NCBI RefSeq assembly: GCF_014851765.1
Contig: NZ_JACVAI010000006.1
Location: forward strand, 310,001 to 374,000
Direction: 5' to 3'
DNA: 64,000 nucleotides
Source: Pseudomonas sp. PDM04
Lineage (GTDB): Bacteria > Pseudomonadota > Gammaproteobacteria > Pseudomonadales > Pseudomonadaceae
Part shown: piece by piece, positions 46,301-54,157 of the stretch
Layout: every line of letters starts with the position of its first letter
How positions within the stretch are numbered: position 1 is the first letter of the stretch
Made by a program: the position numbers and the translations under genes
The notes under the pieces: model-generated
Told to the model about the DNA's origin: nothing
Databases searched by the model: none
Seen by the model: the letters and a program-made list of their open reading frames with translations, nothing else

Positions 46301-47329
46301 GTGCGCCGCCAGCGCCTGTCGGGTTGCAGCGTTTTTTGCCTGGTGCACAACCCATTGTCGTAAATGGCCGGGGTCGGAAAACTCGTGCAGGGGCGAAGAG
46401 TTGCCGGGCACGTACATCAGCATCCGGCCGCTGGTGCGGTGCCGATAGCACCAGATATCCGTGGCGGTGTAGCGATAGAGCCTCAGCCGGCTGGCTTCGA
46501 CCTGCGACGACAGCCGTGTCGGCGCTTGCAATTGCGCCATCGTCAGGGCGCCCCATGTCTGGTCCGGCGCCAGCCCCGCCGCCTGCATTGCCAGTTCCAG
46601 GCCCTTGTCCGTCAGGCCATTTTCGTGATGTTGCAGCCAAGCCGTCATGACAAACGCAGCTTTGGTCGACGTTCTCAGGGGATAGGGCTTGCGCCCGAGA
46701 ATCACTTCATCAACGGGCCAGGCCTGATCGACATAGGCCTGATACAACTCGTCGAAAAACAGTGTCCAAACCCATTGTTTGAAATCTGCCGGCCGCAGGT
46801 TGATCTGCGTCTGCGGTCCAAAGGTTTGCGGCGCCGTATGCCGGTAGATGCCTTCATAGGTGCGGTGGTCATCGGTCGGTTCGGGCCCCTCGACGATGCG
46901 CACTGCCGGACCGACATCCGGCGGTGTGTACAACCCGAAGCCGGTCTCGCCAAACCGACCGTCCCCCACGGTCTGGTAGTTGGACAACAGCACATGCACC
47001 AGGGACTGCGAACTCGCGACGCGCCCTTCATGGCGACCTTCGAGTCCGGCACGTAACCAATAGTCGTAATGCAATGTCACCAGTTGCGCAGTCTGCGGGT
47101 CGAGATCCAAGCCCCACTTTTCACGGATCTTCTGTTCGGCGAAGCGGGCCGGGGTTTGTGGCAGCGCAACATCGACCGCTGCCCGCAGCTCGTCACGCAG
47201 GCGCGGTGCCGGTGACGAGTCAGGCGCGACCGGCAAGGAGAGCGCTGGCTGTGCTGATCGATCGAAAATAACGCTTTGTCGAGCGGGCGTCAGGGTGGGC
47301 GGTGTTGCGTGGTGCGTGTTCACATCCAT
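43379..47329 (-). CDS. Large leucine-rich-repeat protein with dermonecrotic-toxin-like N-terminus
   Basis: A 1316-residue protein without a signal peptide. Residues 1 to about 480 resemble the N-terminal region of Pseudomonas proteins annotated with a dermonecrotic-toxin/DUF6543 domain, including a hydrophobic stretch near 450-475 (FGPLALFVPGGEGVMALAGL). A long helical middle follows. About six leucine-rich repeats occupy residues 1005-1165 (LRTLNLEDTDL, LTSLNLRSTQL, LHDLDLSHNPL, LRVLKLNDTGI, MTTLDLRNNQI). In relatives this layout ends in a NEL-type E3 ubiquitin ligase domain with a catalytic Cys. Here the last 150 residues hold no Cys, and the chain ends soon after a NEL-like helix (ARVWRLLNEADASQALWERL). 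It may be a naturally truncated effector or a member without ligase activity. It is transcribed alone. Confidence 0.7.
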   Translation of the reverse strand: MDVNTHHATPPTLTPARQSVIFDRSAQPALSLPVAPDSSPAPRLRDELRAAVDVALPQTPARFAEQKIREKWGLDLDPQTAQLVTLHYDYWLRAGLEGRHEGRVASSQSLVHVLLSNYQTVGDGRFGETGFGLYTPPDVGPAVRIVEGPEPTDDHRTYEGIYRHTAPQTFGPQTQINLRPADFKQWVWTLFFDELYQAYVDQAWPVDEVILGRKPYPLRTSTKAAFVMTAWLQHHENGLTDKGLELAMQAAGLAPDQTWGALTMAQLQAPTRLSSQVEASRLRLYRYTATDIWCYRHRTSGRMLMYVPGNSSPLHEFSDPGHLRQWVVHQAKNAATRQALAAHFAEDDRRDGTFHAGVITALDGMALYPSRHRLSKEAGFFNNDGYWDPADYIGFDCPPSATDPFAQLVLTMKQAAQDSVTTIRNDAQVNRDNLTAYVEPIVQWVNRFGPLALFVPGGEGVMALAGLIDAGYGLDQALNGETASQRAQGASRTVFGLLNALPLAADAASIARDGVETGVLSREVGEGELTPGPIADVALSAPPKLPMPTRVELLRGIGAPAGTFSDEVLAQIGRVSAIDDDMLRLMQAGRPPTPLLADTVERFRIDQEVAGLADSRAERSALFSSRYQSLQQSGHEWVRLFQRQYPGVPKAAVEQMLDRYGIDFTAVPDAEQARHLFRQLDSKARQYQQHVRLNRAYEGLYLRSVSSPESDTLALHSLKKLPGWPQGVRIEVFDDASGGRLLDHCGPLDTPDCRRLIKSASGYRAYGFSTGASDFHEAIVGLLSEEERAALQLPAVHPGAALRLRLGERPISRSELALGLGRMDSRLPFEAQGLRGGVFPQTPQGADLTRAMMRLQVREAYPEFSNDDAEALLQALGDGAQAHFDRARQQLHQLCVGLDEWIAQVAQDIEMMDIPLLQMGDPGTETLDLVQLGQLNAQRVQAAMASEVEARVEVGDELIAILRKQAPQEGSLYSGDHVAGYTVDMSREEFHRLPVLNVRFNDVVGLNLEKIHVFERATLNGFLEHFANLRTLNLEDTDLRLPDINGQLEGALPSTITQLQHLTSLNLRSTQLTFRENTAAQLSSLAHLHDLDLSHNPLGVPPVVVGMDQLRVLKLNDTGIRACPVGIMEHPYMTTLDLRNNQIRRVPQAILNQAIARDRVLLWNNPLTDEDTLQRLVRHRERTGLNLWLRAQDAQYSDPAAWLNVIAPGQREAHLQVWHRLALKPRGGRFLGSINTLTLTADFQVNYLDLQARVWRLLNEADASQALWERLIESGPVPSGALDNPIAVLTVLEGRARVYNDWVALGRPFPVEQGQP

Positions 47330-47527
47330 GTTGAACGACCTTGAAGCGGAGAGAAGTCCTCAGCTTAGAATCGAACTTTTCATGAAAAAAGCGCAATTGC
47401 CCGATGGGTATTGGCGTTAAAACACCCGGAATCAGGGTAGTAAAAACAGATATGTACCGCAGCCGTTCGGGCTCGGTATGCAGCAGGGTCCTGAGGCTGA
47501 TTCAGGTCACGGGACCCTGCCCTGGGC

Positions 47528-48550
47528 TTACCAGAAGCGTTGCTGGGTCAGACGGCTCCACCAGCTCAGCAGTACGCGATCTACCGAACCGCTGGCCGCC
47601 ATGCCGATACGTTCCTGCAGGCTTTTGCGCTCGGCGTAGTGCAGGTGAAAAAGCTCGGACTTCTTCGCCCGTTCGGCCAGGTATTCATCGCTGGTTTTCA
47701 GCTCGTCCACCAACTGCTTGTCCAGCGCGGCGACACCGAGCCAGATTTCCCCGGTGGCGACTTCGTCGATGGCCAATTGCGGGCGATAGCGCGACACGAA
47801 GTTCTTGAACAACTGGTGGGTGATGTCCAGGTCCTCCTGGAATTTCTCGCGACCTTTCTCGGTGTTTTCACCAAACACGGTGAGCGTACGCTTGTACTCG
47901 CCGGCGGTCAGCACTTCAAAGTCGATGTCATGCTTTTTCAGCAGGCGGTTGACGTTGGGCAACTGCGCCACCACGCCAATCGAGCCGAGAATGGCGAACG
48001 GTGCGCTGATGATCTTCTCGCCGATGCACGCCATCATGTAGCCGCCGCTGGCCGCGACCTTGTCGATGCAGACGGTCAGCGGTACACCGGCATCGCGGAT
48101 ACGCGCCAGTTGCGAAGACGCCAGGCCGTAGCTGTGGACCATGCCGCCACCGCTTTCCAGGCGCAGCACCACTTCATCCTTGGGCGTGGCCAGGGTCAGC
48201 AGCGCCGTGATTTCGTGGCGCAGGCTTTCAGTGGCCGAGGCCTTGATGTCGCCGTCGAAATCCAGCACGAACACCCGGGGTTTGGCTTCCGGTTTCTTCT
48301 TTTGCTTCTTATCGCTCTTGGCCTCGACCTTGCGCAGGGCCTTGAGCTGGTCCTTGTCCAGCAGGGTCTGCTCCAGGCGTTCACGCAGTCCCTTGTAGAA
48401 ATCGTTGAGTTTGCTGACTTGCAACTGGCCGCTCGATTTGCGACGCCCTTTGCTGCGCAAGGCCGCGAAACTGGCCAGGACCACCAGGATGGCGATCACC
48501 AGTGTCACGGTTTTAGCCAGGAAAATGGCGTAATCGGTCAAAAAATCCAC
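47528..48550 (-). CDS. sohB: SohB-type inner-membrane serine protease (S49 family)
   Basis: A 340-residue protein. An N-terminal membrane helix (TVTLVIAILVVLASFAAL) and a basic Lys-rich linker precede a signal-peptide-peptidase domain with RVFVLDFDGDIKASAT, VVLRLESGGGMVHSYGLA, and the nucleophile region DKVAASGGYMMACIGEKIISAP. The GTG start at 48550 lies 5 bases after GAAGGAG; 41 upstream in-frame codons read through non-conserved sequence. A hairpin (CAGGGTCC/GGACCCTG, 47484-47519) follows the stop without a clear U-tract. Confidence 0.9.
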   Translation of the reverse strand: MDFLTDYAIFLAKTVTLVIAILVVLASFAALRSKGRRKSSGQLQVSKLNDFYKGLRERLEQTLLDKDQLKALRKVEAKSDKKQKKKPEAKPRVFVLDFDGDIKASATESLRHEITALLTLATPKDEVVLRLESGGGMVHSYGLASSQLARIRDAGVPLTVCIDKVAASGGYMMACIGEKIISAPFAILGSIGVVAQLPNVNRLLKKHDIDFEVLTAGEYKRTLTVFGENTEKGREKFQEDLDITHQLFKNFVSRYRPQLAIDEVATGEIWLGVAALDKQLVDELKTSDEYLAERAKKSELFHLHYAERKSLQERIGMAASGSVDRVLLSWWSRLTQQRFW

Positions 48551-48751
48551 AGGGACTCCTTCAATACGATGCGCTGCACAACGCGCGCGGGATGGCACCA
48601 GCATACCCATGCGCCGGCCCTGCGGCCAGCCGGAAACCTTTGGCAACAGGCCTGTAACGGGCATTTCAAACAAGCGTATGTTTTTTCATTGACAGCTCAC
48701 CCTCATCCTCATAACCTCGCCGAACCTTCAACGTACCGGGAAGACGCGGAC

Positions 48752-49462
48752 GTGGGCAGTATCTATCTGATTCGACATGGCCAGGCCTCCTTTGGTGCAG
48801 ACGATTATGACGTCCTGTCGCCGACCGGCATTCGCCAGGCGCAAGTCCTCGGCCAGCACCTCGCCGGGCTGGGCCTGAGCTTTGATCGTTGCCTGGCAGG
48901 CGACCTGCGTCGCCAGCAACATACCGCCAGCAGCGCACTGGAACAGTTCGCCGCCGTGGGGCTGCCGGTGCCGATCATCGAAACCGATTCCGCGTTCAAC
49001 GAGTTCGATGCCGACGCGGTGATCCGCGCCCTGTTGCCGGCCATGCTCGATGACGAGCCCGAAGCGCTGGATATCCTGCGCAACGCCGCGCAAAACCGCA
49101 GCGAGTTCCAGCGCATCTTCGCCCTGATCATCGAGCGCTGGCTGGCCGGGACCTATGACACCCCGGGCCTGGAAAGCTGGCTGGGCTTTGTCGAACGGGT
49201 TCAGGCCGGCTTGCAGCGGATCCTGGAGAGCGCCGACAACACCCAGAAAATCGCCGTGTTCACCTCCGGCGGCACCATCACCGCCCTGCTCCACCTGATT
49301 ACGCAAATGCCTGCCCGCCAGGCGTTTGAACTGAATTGGCAAATCGTCAACACCTCGCTCAACCAACTGAAGTTTCGTGGTCGCGAGGTGGCACTGGCTT
49401 CTTTCAACAGTCATGCGCACCTGCAGCTGTTGAAAGCCCCGGAACTCATCACGTTTCGCTGA
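48752..49462 (+). CDS. Histidine phosphatase family protein (phosphoglycerate-mutase-like)
   Basis: A 236-residue protein: YLIRHGQASFGADDYDVLSPTGIRQAQVLG at the start with the phospho-accepting His in RHG, LAGDLRRQQHTA, and the second catalytic His region near VFTSGGTITALLHL, where the usual SHG is SGG. That loss of the usual His should be checked for effect on activity. The GTG start gives the standard VGSIYLIRHGQ N-terminus. A TTGACA at 48689-48694 may be the -35 element. It is divergent from sohB. Confidence 0.85.
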   Translation: MGSIYLIRHGQASFGADDYDVLSPTGIRQAQVLGQHLAGLGLSFDRCLAGDLRRQQHTASSALEQFAAVGLPVPIIETDSAFNEFDADAVIRALLPAMLDDEPEALDILRNAAQNRSEFQRIFALIIERWLAGTYDTPGLESWLGFVERVQAGLQRILESADNTQKIAVFTSGGTITALLHLITQMPARQAFELNWQIVNTSLNQLKFRGREVALASFNSHAHLQLLKAPELITFR

Positions 49463-49512
49463 GTCCGGACTGTTGTGACCCTGGCTGTAACCCACCCAAA
49501 AAGGATCGAACC

Positions 49513-49827
49513 ATGACCTCCGTAGCTGATGCCGTACAAGCAATGCAAGCCAAGTTCAACCCAGCCGCTGCTGCCGGTCTGGACCTGGTCTTCGGTTTTC
49601 GCATCGACGACACCAAGCACTTCTCGCTGATCGTCAAGGACAGCACCTGCGAGCTGAAAGAAGGCGAAAACCCTGACGCCCAGGTCACCCTGGTGATGGA
49701 CGGCGAGACCCTGGAAGGCATCGTCAGCGGTGAGACCGACGGCATGCAGGCCTTCATGGGCGGAAAACTGCGTGCTGAAGGCGACATGATGCTGGCGATG
49801 AAACTGTCCGAGCTGTTCCCGGCGTAA
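49513..49827 (+). CDS. SCP2 sterol-binding-domain protein
   Basis: A 104-residue single SCP2 domain: VADAVQAMQAKFNPAAAAGLDLVFGFRI, ITLVMDGETL-type beta strand, and MQAFMGGKLRAEGDMMLAMKLSELF at the C-terminus. It has a lipid-binding pocket and no enzyme motif. It lies 50 bases after the phosphatase gene and probably shares its transcript; a terminator follows. Confidence 0.92.
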   Translation: MTSVADAVQAMQAKFNPAAAAGLDLVFGFRIDDTKHFSLIVKDSTCELKEGENPDAQVTLVMDGETLEGIVSGETDGMQAFMGGKLRAEGDMMLAMKLSELFPA

Positions 49828-49845
49828 GACGGCCTCGACTGCACA

Positions 49846-49877
49846 CGAAACCCGCCCTTGTGGCGGGTTTCGTCGTT
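49846..49877 (+). terminator. Terminator after the SCP2 gene
   Basis: CGAAACCCGCC and GGCGGGTTTCG pair across five bases (49846-49856 with 49862-49872), followed by a short T-rich run. A degenerate REP (GTGGGAACAAGCCTGTCGCGG, 49899-49919) follows. Confidence 0.85.
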
Positions 49878-50031
49878 TCAGGGCCGGTGTCGCCCATTGT
49901 GGGAACAAGCCTGTCGCGGGTGCGGCGCGTCAGGTGTCATTGATGCTGGCGGTGATGGCCTTGGCCGGAGCGCCGCCCACAGCACGTCCGTTGCTACGGA
50001 TTTATCGTAAGCGACGCCACCTGTCGCGGCT

Positions 50032-50060
50032 GTGACATCTCGCCACAGTGCTCTTACAAT
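50032..50060 (+). promoter_or_regulatory. Sigma-70-type promoter of the LysR gene
   Basis: GTGACA (50032-50037) and TACAAT (50055-50060) are separated by 17 bases and lie 28 bases ahead of the start codon, each matching five of six consensus positions. Confidence 0.55.
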
Positions 50061-50087
50061 GCCACCACTTCCCGCACCGGCTATCCC

Positions 50088-50951
50088 ATGGACATCGATC
50101 TCGCCCGCACCTTTCTGGAAATCGTTCGCCACGGCAGCCTCGCCGCGGCCGCAGAAAAGCTCCACGTTACCCAGACCGCGATTACCGCACGGGTGCAGAA
50201 ACTCGAGAGCCAACTGGGCAGCACCCTGTTTGTGCGCAATCGCGCCGGAGCCCGCCTCACGCCCAACGGCGAAGCCTTCGTGGTGTATGCCAATCAACTG
50301 GTCGAGACCTGGGAAGCGGCGCGTCGGGATCTTCCGCTGCCGGAGGGTTATCACGACGTCCTGCACATCGGTGGCGAGGTCAGCCTGTGCAACCCGTTGA
50401 TGCTCAGTTGGGCGGGTGAGTTGCGGGAGAAAATTCCCAGCCACGCGCTGCGCATGGAAATCCGTGACGGCGAAAACCTGCTGCGACAACTGGAGCTGGG
50501 GGTACTGGATGCAGCCCTGGTCTATCAGCCGGAATACTGGCCGCGCTTGCAGGTCGAGCAGATTCTGGAGGAAAAGCTCATTCTGGTGCGCCAACCCGGT
50601 CGCGAGACGCCCTACGTGTACATCGACTGGGGTCAGGATTTCCGGCGCCAGCACGATGCCGCCCTGCCGGAAAAAGCCAAGGCGGCGCTGAGCTTCAACC
50701 TTGGCCCCCTGGCGTTGCAGTACATCCTGGAAAATGGCGGCAGCGGTTACTTCCGTACCCGCGTCGTGCAGAGCTACCTGCAAAGCGGCATGCTGGAGCA
50801 GGTGCCCAAGTCACCGGAATTCAGCTACCCGACCTACCTTGTCTACTCCCGTGACCGCGATTCGGCGACCCTGCAACGGGCGTTCGACCTGCTGCGTGAA
50901 GTGATCCGCTCCGACGATGACTGGTCGCAGCGCTGGAACCCGCTGACCTGA
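50088..50951 (+). CDS. LysR-family transcriptional regulator
   Basis: A 287-residue regulator: helix-turn-helix FLEIVRHGSLAAAAEKLHVTQTAITARVQKLESQLGSTLFVR, then an effector domain (VLHIGGEVSLCNPLMLSWAGELREK onward). It starts MDIDLARTFLEIV, as in the HexA/LrhA-like branch. The genes downstream on the same strand (hydroxylase fusion and propeller protein) are 97 bases away and could be targets; nothing divergent lies upstream. Confidence 0.92.
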   Translation: MDIDLARTFLEIVRHGSLAAAAEKLHVTQTAITARVQKLESQLGSTLFVRNRAGARLTPNGEAFVVYANQLVETWEAARRDLPLPEGYHDVLHIGGEVSLCNPLMLSWAGELREKIPSHALRMEIRDGENLLRQLELGVLDAALVYQPEYWPRLQVEQILEEKLILVRQPGRETPYVYIDWGQDFRRQHDAALPEKAKAALSFNLGPLALQYILENGGSGYFRTRVVQSYLQSGMLEQVPKSPEFSYPTYLVYSRDRDSATLQRAFDLLREVIRSDDDWSQRWNPLT

Positions 50952-51047
50952 GTCCGCTTTTCACCGGAACATGGCGTTTGTGTCCCCTGGTTCGAGCTGC
51001 GCAGGCGGCGAGATCGGCTAATCTGCTGGGATAACGATAAAACGCGG

Positions 51048-52202
51048 GTGCATGCAGTGAGGCAGACCACCGAAGCTTTTCGCCGCCGCTACCGGGCGGC
51101 CATTCATCCCCGCTACAACCCTTGGCTGCATGGCGCCTTTGTCCTGCTGTTCGGCCTGCTGGCCATCGTGGCATTCTGGAGCACGGTGCATCAGGTGCTG
51201 CCACTGCAATGGCTGGCAGTGCCCGTGACCCTGCTGCTGTTCAACCTGGGCGTATACGGGGTGCATCGCCACCTGGGGCATCACAAGAAACGCTTTGCGC
51301 GAATGTTCTACGCGCGCCATGCCGGTGACCACCACAGCTTTTTCGCGCCCGGCAGCATGTCCTGGGATGAGCCGCGCGACTGGCGCGTCATCCTGTTCCC
51401 GGCCTGGCTGATCGTCGTGCACACGCTGCTCGTCGCCCTGCCGATCTGGTGGCTGTTGCAACGGTTCGACACCAACGTCGCCGGCCTGGTCGGTGGCTTT
51501 CTGGTCCTGGGTTACCTGGCTTATGAGGTGTTTCATGCCTGCGAACACCTGCCCCACACCCATCCCCTGACACGTTGGCCGTGGATTCGGCAGATGCGCC
51601 GTCTGCATGAGCTGCATCACCGACGTGAACTGATGCAGGAACGCAATTTCAACATCGTTTTCCCTCTGATGGACTACCTGTTCGGCACCCTCTACTGGGA
51701 GCCCGAGCCCACCCGCCTGGACATGACGAGAACGCCCATGACCCGCATGCAGCATCAGATCAAGATTGCCGGCAATCCGATTGATGTGCTCGCCTACGCC
51801 AGCACCGTCACCCGTTGGCCGGAGTGGCACCCCTCGTCGCTCAGGATCGAGGGCCAGGGCGGTGCACTGCATGCTGGTGCACGCTTCGAGGAGGACATCC
51901 GGGCGGGTGGACGCGACGGACACCTGCGCTGGGTGGTCACCGAGTTTCTGCCCGGCCGGCGCTGGAGCGCCCAGGCTTATGGTGACAATGGCCTGTCGCT
52001 GGTGCTCACTTACGAATGCTCTGCCGAAGACGACGGCACGCGGTTTATCCGCACCCTCGAGTATCAATTCAGTGGCCTGGCCATGCGTATCGCCAATCGC
52101 CTGCTGCTCAAGCGCCGCATCGATCGGGAGTCGGCCGCCTCGATGCGGGCCTTGCGTGAGAGGGCCGAACGGAACCTGGCGGGCACAGGAGTCACCGCGT
52201 GA
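51048..52202 (+). CDS. Fatty-acid-hydroxylase/sterol-desaturase domain fused to an SRPBCC (START-like) domain
   Basis: A 384-residue fusion. Residues about 25-215 form a membrane di-iron domain: several hydrophobic segments and four His boxes (HRHLGHH, HAGDHHS, HACEH, LHELHH) as in sterol desaturases and carotenoid hydroxylases. From about 235 the sequence reads as a polyketide-cyclase/SRPBCC lipid pocket (IDVLAYASTVTRWPEWHPSSLRI, GRRWSAQAYGD, TRFIRTLEYQFSG). Only GTG codons (51048 or 51057) are available as starts. Its stop overlaps the start of the next gene. The likely reaction is oxidation of a hydrophobic substrate held by the C-terminal domain; the substrate is not known. Confidence 0.8.
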   Translation: MHAVRQTTEAFRRRYRAAIHPRYNPWLHGAFVLLFGLLAIVAFWSTVHQVLPLQWLAVPVTLLLFNLGVYGVHRHLGHHKKRFARMFYARHAGDHHSFFAPGSMSWDEPRDWRVILFPAWLIVVHTLLVALPIWWLLQRFDTNVAGLVGGFLVLGYLAYEVFHACEHLPHTHPLTRWPWIRQMRRLHELHHRRELMQERNFNIVFPLMDYLFGTLYWEPEPTRLDMTRTPMTRMQHQIKIAGNPIDVLAYASTVTRWPEWHPSSLRIEGQGGALHAGARFEEDIRAGGRDGHLRWVVTEFLPGRRWSAQAYGDNGLSLVLTYECSAEDDGTRFIRTLEYQFSGLAMRIANRLLLKRRIDRESAASMRALRERAERNLAGTGVTA

Positions 52203-53290
52203 GGCGAAGCGTCAGGTTTCATCATCTGGTCCTGTCTGTCATCGTCGCCATGGCCGCCTTCCTGTTGCTCATGCCGACCAGGGTGCAACCGGTGGCCTGG
52301 ACGCCGCTGCCGGCGCCTTCACTGGCCAGCAGCCCCTATGCCGACAACCAGCGCCTGAAAAGCCTGGAACGCGTCGGACCTGACGATATCGACGGTCCGG
52401 AAGCCTTGCTGCTGGAGAACGACGTGCTCATCACCGGCTTGCATGACGGCCGGCTGATCCGCAGCAGTCTCGATGGCAAGACCACCAAGGTGCTGGCCGA
52501 TACCGGTGGCCGTCCCTTGGGCTTGGCGCGTCACCCCAACGGGTTGCTGGTGATCGCCGATGCGGTCAAGGGCCTGCTGTCACTGGACGCCCAGGGTCGC
52601 CTGATTGCACTGTCCACGGCGGCCAATGGCGTGCCCTTCGGTTTCACCGACGACGTGGTCATCGACAAGTCCGGCCACTACGCCTATTTCACCGATGCCT
52701 CCAGCCGCTTCGGCTACGGCCACGACGGCGAGGCGATCATCGAACACAGCGGTGATGGCCGCCTGCTGCGCTATGACTTCCAGACCGGTAAAACCGCCCT
52801 CCTGCTGGACAAGCTGGAGTTTGCCAACGGCGTGAGCCTGGGGCCGGACGAGGCTTTTGTCCTGGTCAACGAAACCGGCGCCTACCGCATCAGCCGTTAT
52901 TGGCTCAGCGGACCAAAGGCCGGCACCCACGACCTGTTCATCGACAATTTGCCGGGGCTGCCCGACAACCTGTCGTTCAATGGCCGGGACCGCTTTTGGG
53001 TGGCGCTGTACGCGCCGCGCAATGCCTTGCTCGACGCCACGGCGCCACACCCCTTCGTGCGCAAGATGATCACACGGGCGCTGACCGTACTTCCCAAACC
53101 GGTGGAGAAACGCGGTTTTGCGCTGGGCCTGGACCTCGAGGGCAAGGTGATCGCCAACCTGCAGGATGGCACCAGCGGCAATTATTCGCCGATCACCACG
53201 GTGCGTGAGTATGGGGAGTGGTTGTATGTCGGCTCGTTGAAGGAAAAGCACCTGGCGCGGTTGCCGTTGAGCACGGCGTTGCAGGATTGA
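52199..53290 (+). CDS. SMP-30/strictosidine-synthase-like propeller protein, membrane-anchored
   Basis: A 363-residue protein with an N-terminal membrane anchor (LVLSVIVAMAAFLLLMP), then a six-bladed propeller of the gluconolactonase / adipocyte-membrane-associated-protein type (DDIDGPEALLLENDVLITGLHDGRLIR, NGVPFGFTDDVVIDKSGHYAYFTDASSRFG, LEFANGVSLGPDEAFVLVNETGAYRISRYWL, LPGLPDNLSFNGRDRFWVAL). Its GTG start overlaps the stop of the hydroxylase fusion (GTGA), so both are coupled. A lactonase or hydrolase acting on the hydroxylase product is a reasonable guess. Confidence 0.82.
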   Translation: MRRSVRFHHLVLSVIVAMAAFLLLMPTRVQPVAWTPLPAPSLASSPYADNQRLKSLERVGPDDIDGPEALLLENDVLITGLHDGRLIRSSLDGKTTKVLADTGGRPLGLARHPNGLLVIADAVKGLLSLDAQGRLIALSTAANGVPFGFTDDVVIDKSGHYAYFTDASSRFGYGHDGEAIIEHSGDGRLLRYDFQTGKTALLLDKLEFANGVSLGPDEAFVLVNETGAYRISRYWLSGPKAGTHDLFIDNLPGLPDNLSFNGRDRFWVALYAPRNALLDATAPHPFVRKMITRALTVLPKPVEKRGFALGLDLEGKVIANLQDGTSGNYSPITTVREYGEWLYVGSLKEKHLARLPLSTALQD

Positions 53291-53299
53291 CACTGTCCC

Positions 53300-53330
53300 C
53301 TGTGGGAGCGAGCAAGCCCGCTCTCACATT
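53300..53330. repeat. Compact REP hairpin
   Basis: CCTGTGGGAGCGAGCAAGCCCGCTCTCACATTG is one REP core folded on itself. It begins 10 bases after the propeller gene and probably ends its transcript. Confidence 0.75.
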
Positions 53331-53348
53331 GTGCTGCCCGCGCCGGGT

Positions 53349-53591
53349 TCAGCGGGGATCGTCCTGCCCATCGCGCTCGGCATTGTCGGTTTCCTCCCGC
53401 ACCCGTTCCGGGTCAAGGTCGGTGCCGTCGTCCTGCCTGAGGGGAATCGCACCTTCGTTGTTCGGCAGTTCGTCGATGCCCGGTTCGTCTTCGGGATGGA
53501 CGGTGGTGCGCCCCGGGCTCAGGGGCTGGGGATCGGTGGGGATGGGGTCGTAGCCGCCCTGCTCTTCGCTCGGGAATTTGGGGTCGTTCAT
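53349..53591 (-). CDS. 80-residue acidic, probably disordered protein
   Basis: A Pro/Asp/Glu-rich chain (PTDPQPLSPGR, DEPGIDELPNNEG, DDGTDLDPERVREETDN) without hydrophobic core or Cys. GAGGT lies 4 bases ahead of the ATG. I recognise no family; it is of the kind seen near general-stress genes in this genus. Confidence 0.65.
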   Translation of the reverse strand: MNDPKFPSEEQGGYDPIPTDPQPLSPGRTTVHPEDEPGIDELPNNEGAIPLRQDDGTDLDPERVREETDNAERDGQDDPR

Positions 53592-53699
53592 GGGGCACCT
53601 CGCATGGAGCCGGAAATCGGACTCTTACCATTCGAGGTGCCGGGATTTACCGCCGTTCCAAATGTTCAGTCACCGCTCGTCGGTGGCTGAAAGGCCCTT

Positions 53700-53942
53700 T
53701 CAGGAGGGTGCCTGGAGTTGCTGGACGATCTTGTCCTTGACCTGCAGCCGCTTCTCCTTGAGCTTCTTCAGCGCTTCATCACTGGGCGCATCCGATTGGG
53801 CCGTTTCAGCCTTCACCACATCGGCGTCCACTTGCTGATACTTGTTGAGCAGTGAATCCAGTAACGGATCCTTGGTGCGTCTTTGCTGGATATCTTCCTT
53901 TGAACAATGCAAGTCCTGATAAAGATTGTGTGGCACCGGCAT
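53700..53942 (-). CDS. YdcH-like (DUF465) small helical protein
   Basis: An 80-residue protein with the DUF465 pattern: LLDSLLNKYQQVDADVVKAE followed by EALKKLKEKRLQVKDKIVQQL, forming a helical hairpin. CGGAGGT precedes the ATG. Function of the family is unknown. Confidence 0.78.
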   Translation of the reverse strand: MPVPHNLYQDLHCSKEDIQQRRTKDPLLDSLLNKYQQVDADVVKAETAQSDAPSDEALKKLKEKRLQVKDKIVQQLQAPS

Positions 53943-54157
53943 GGAACACCTCCGTTAGTTGATCAGTGACAAACGCGGTCAATTGCGCTCGCCAATGATC
54001 AGAATGGCCTCGGTCGACGGGTTCTGTCGACCGCCTATCAGACCAGCGGCGTCCGTTCGTCGCCCTTTGGCAAACCCGAGTAAACCTTTGACCGCTCGTC
54101 AGCCTCCACTGAGTAACGATCGCCTGATCGCCTGAAACCCAGCGTGGAGAATGACCA

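Noticed and set aside
47484..47519. CAGGGTCC/GGACCCTG hairpin as sohB terminator
   Set aside because: The loop is long and no U-tract follows on the reverse strand; noted only in the sohB entry.
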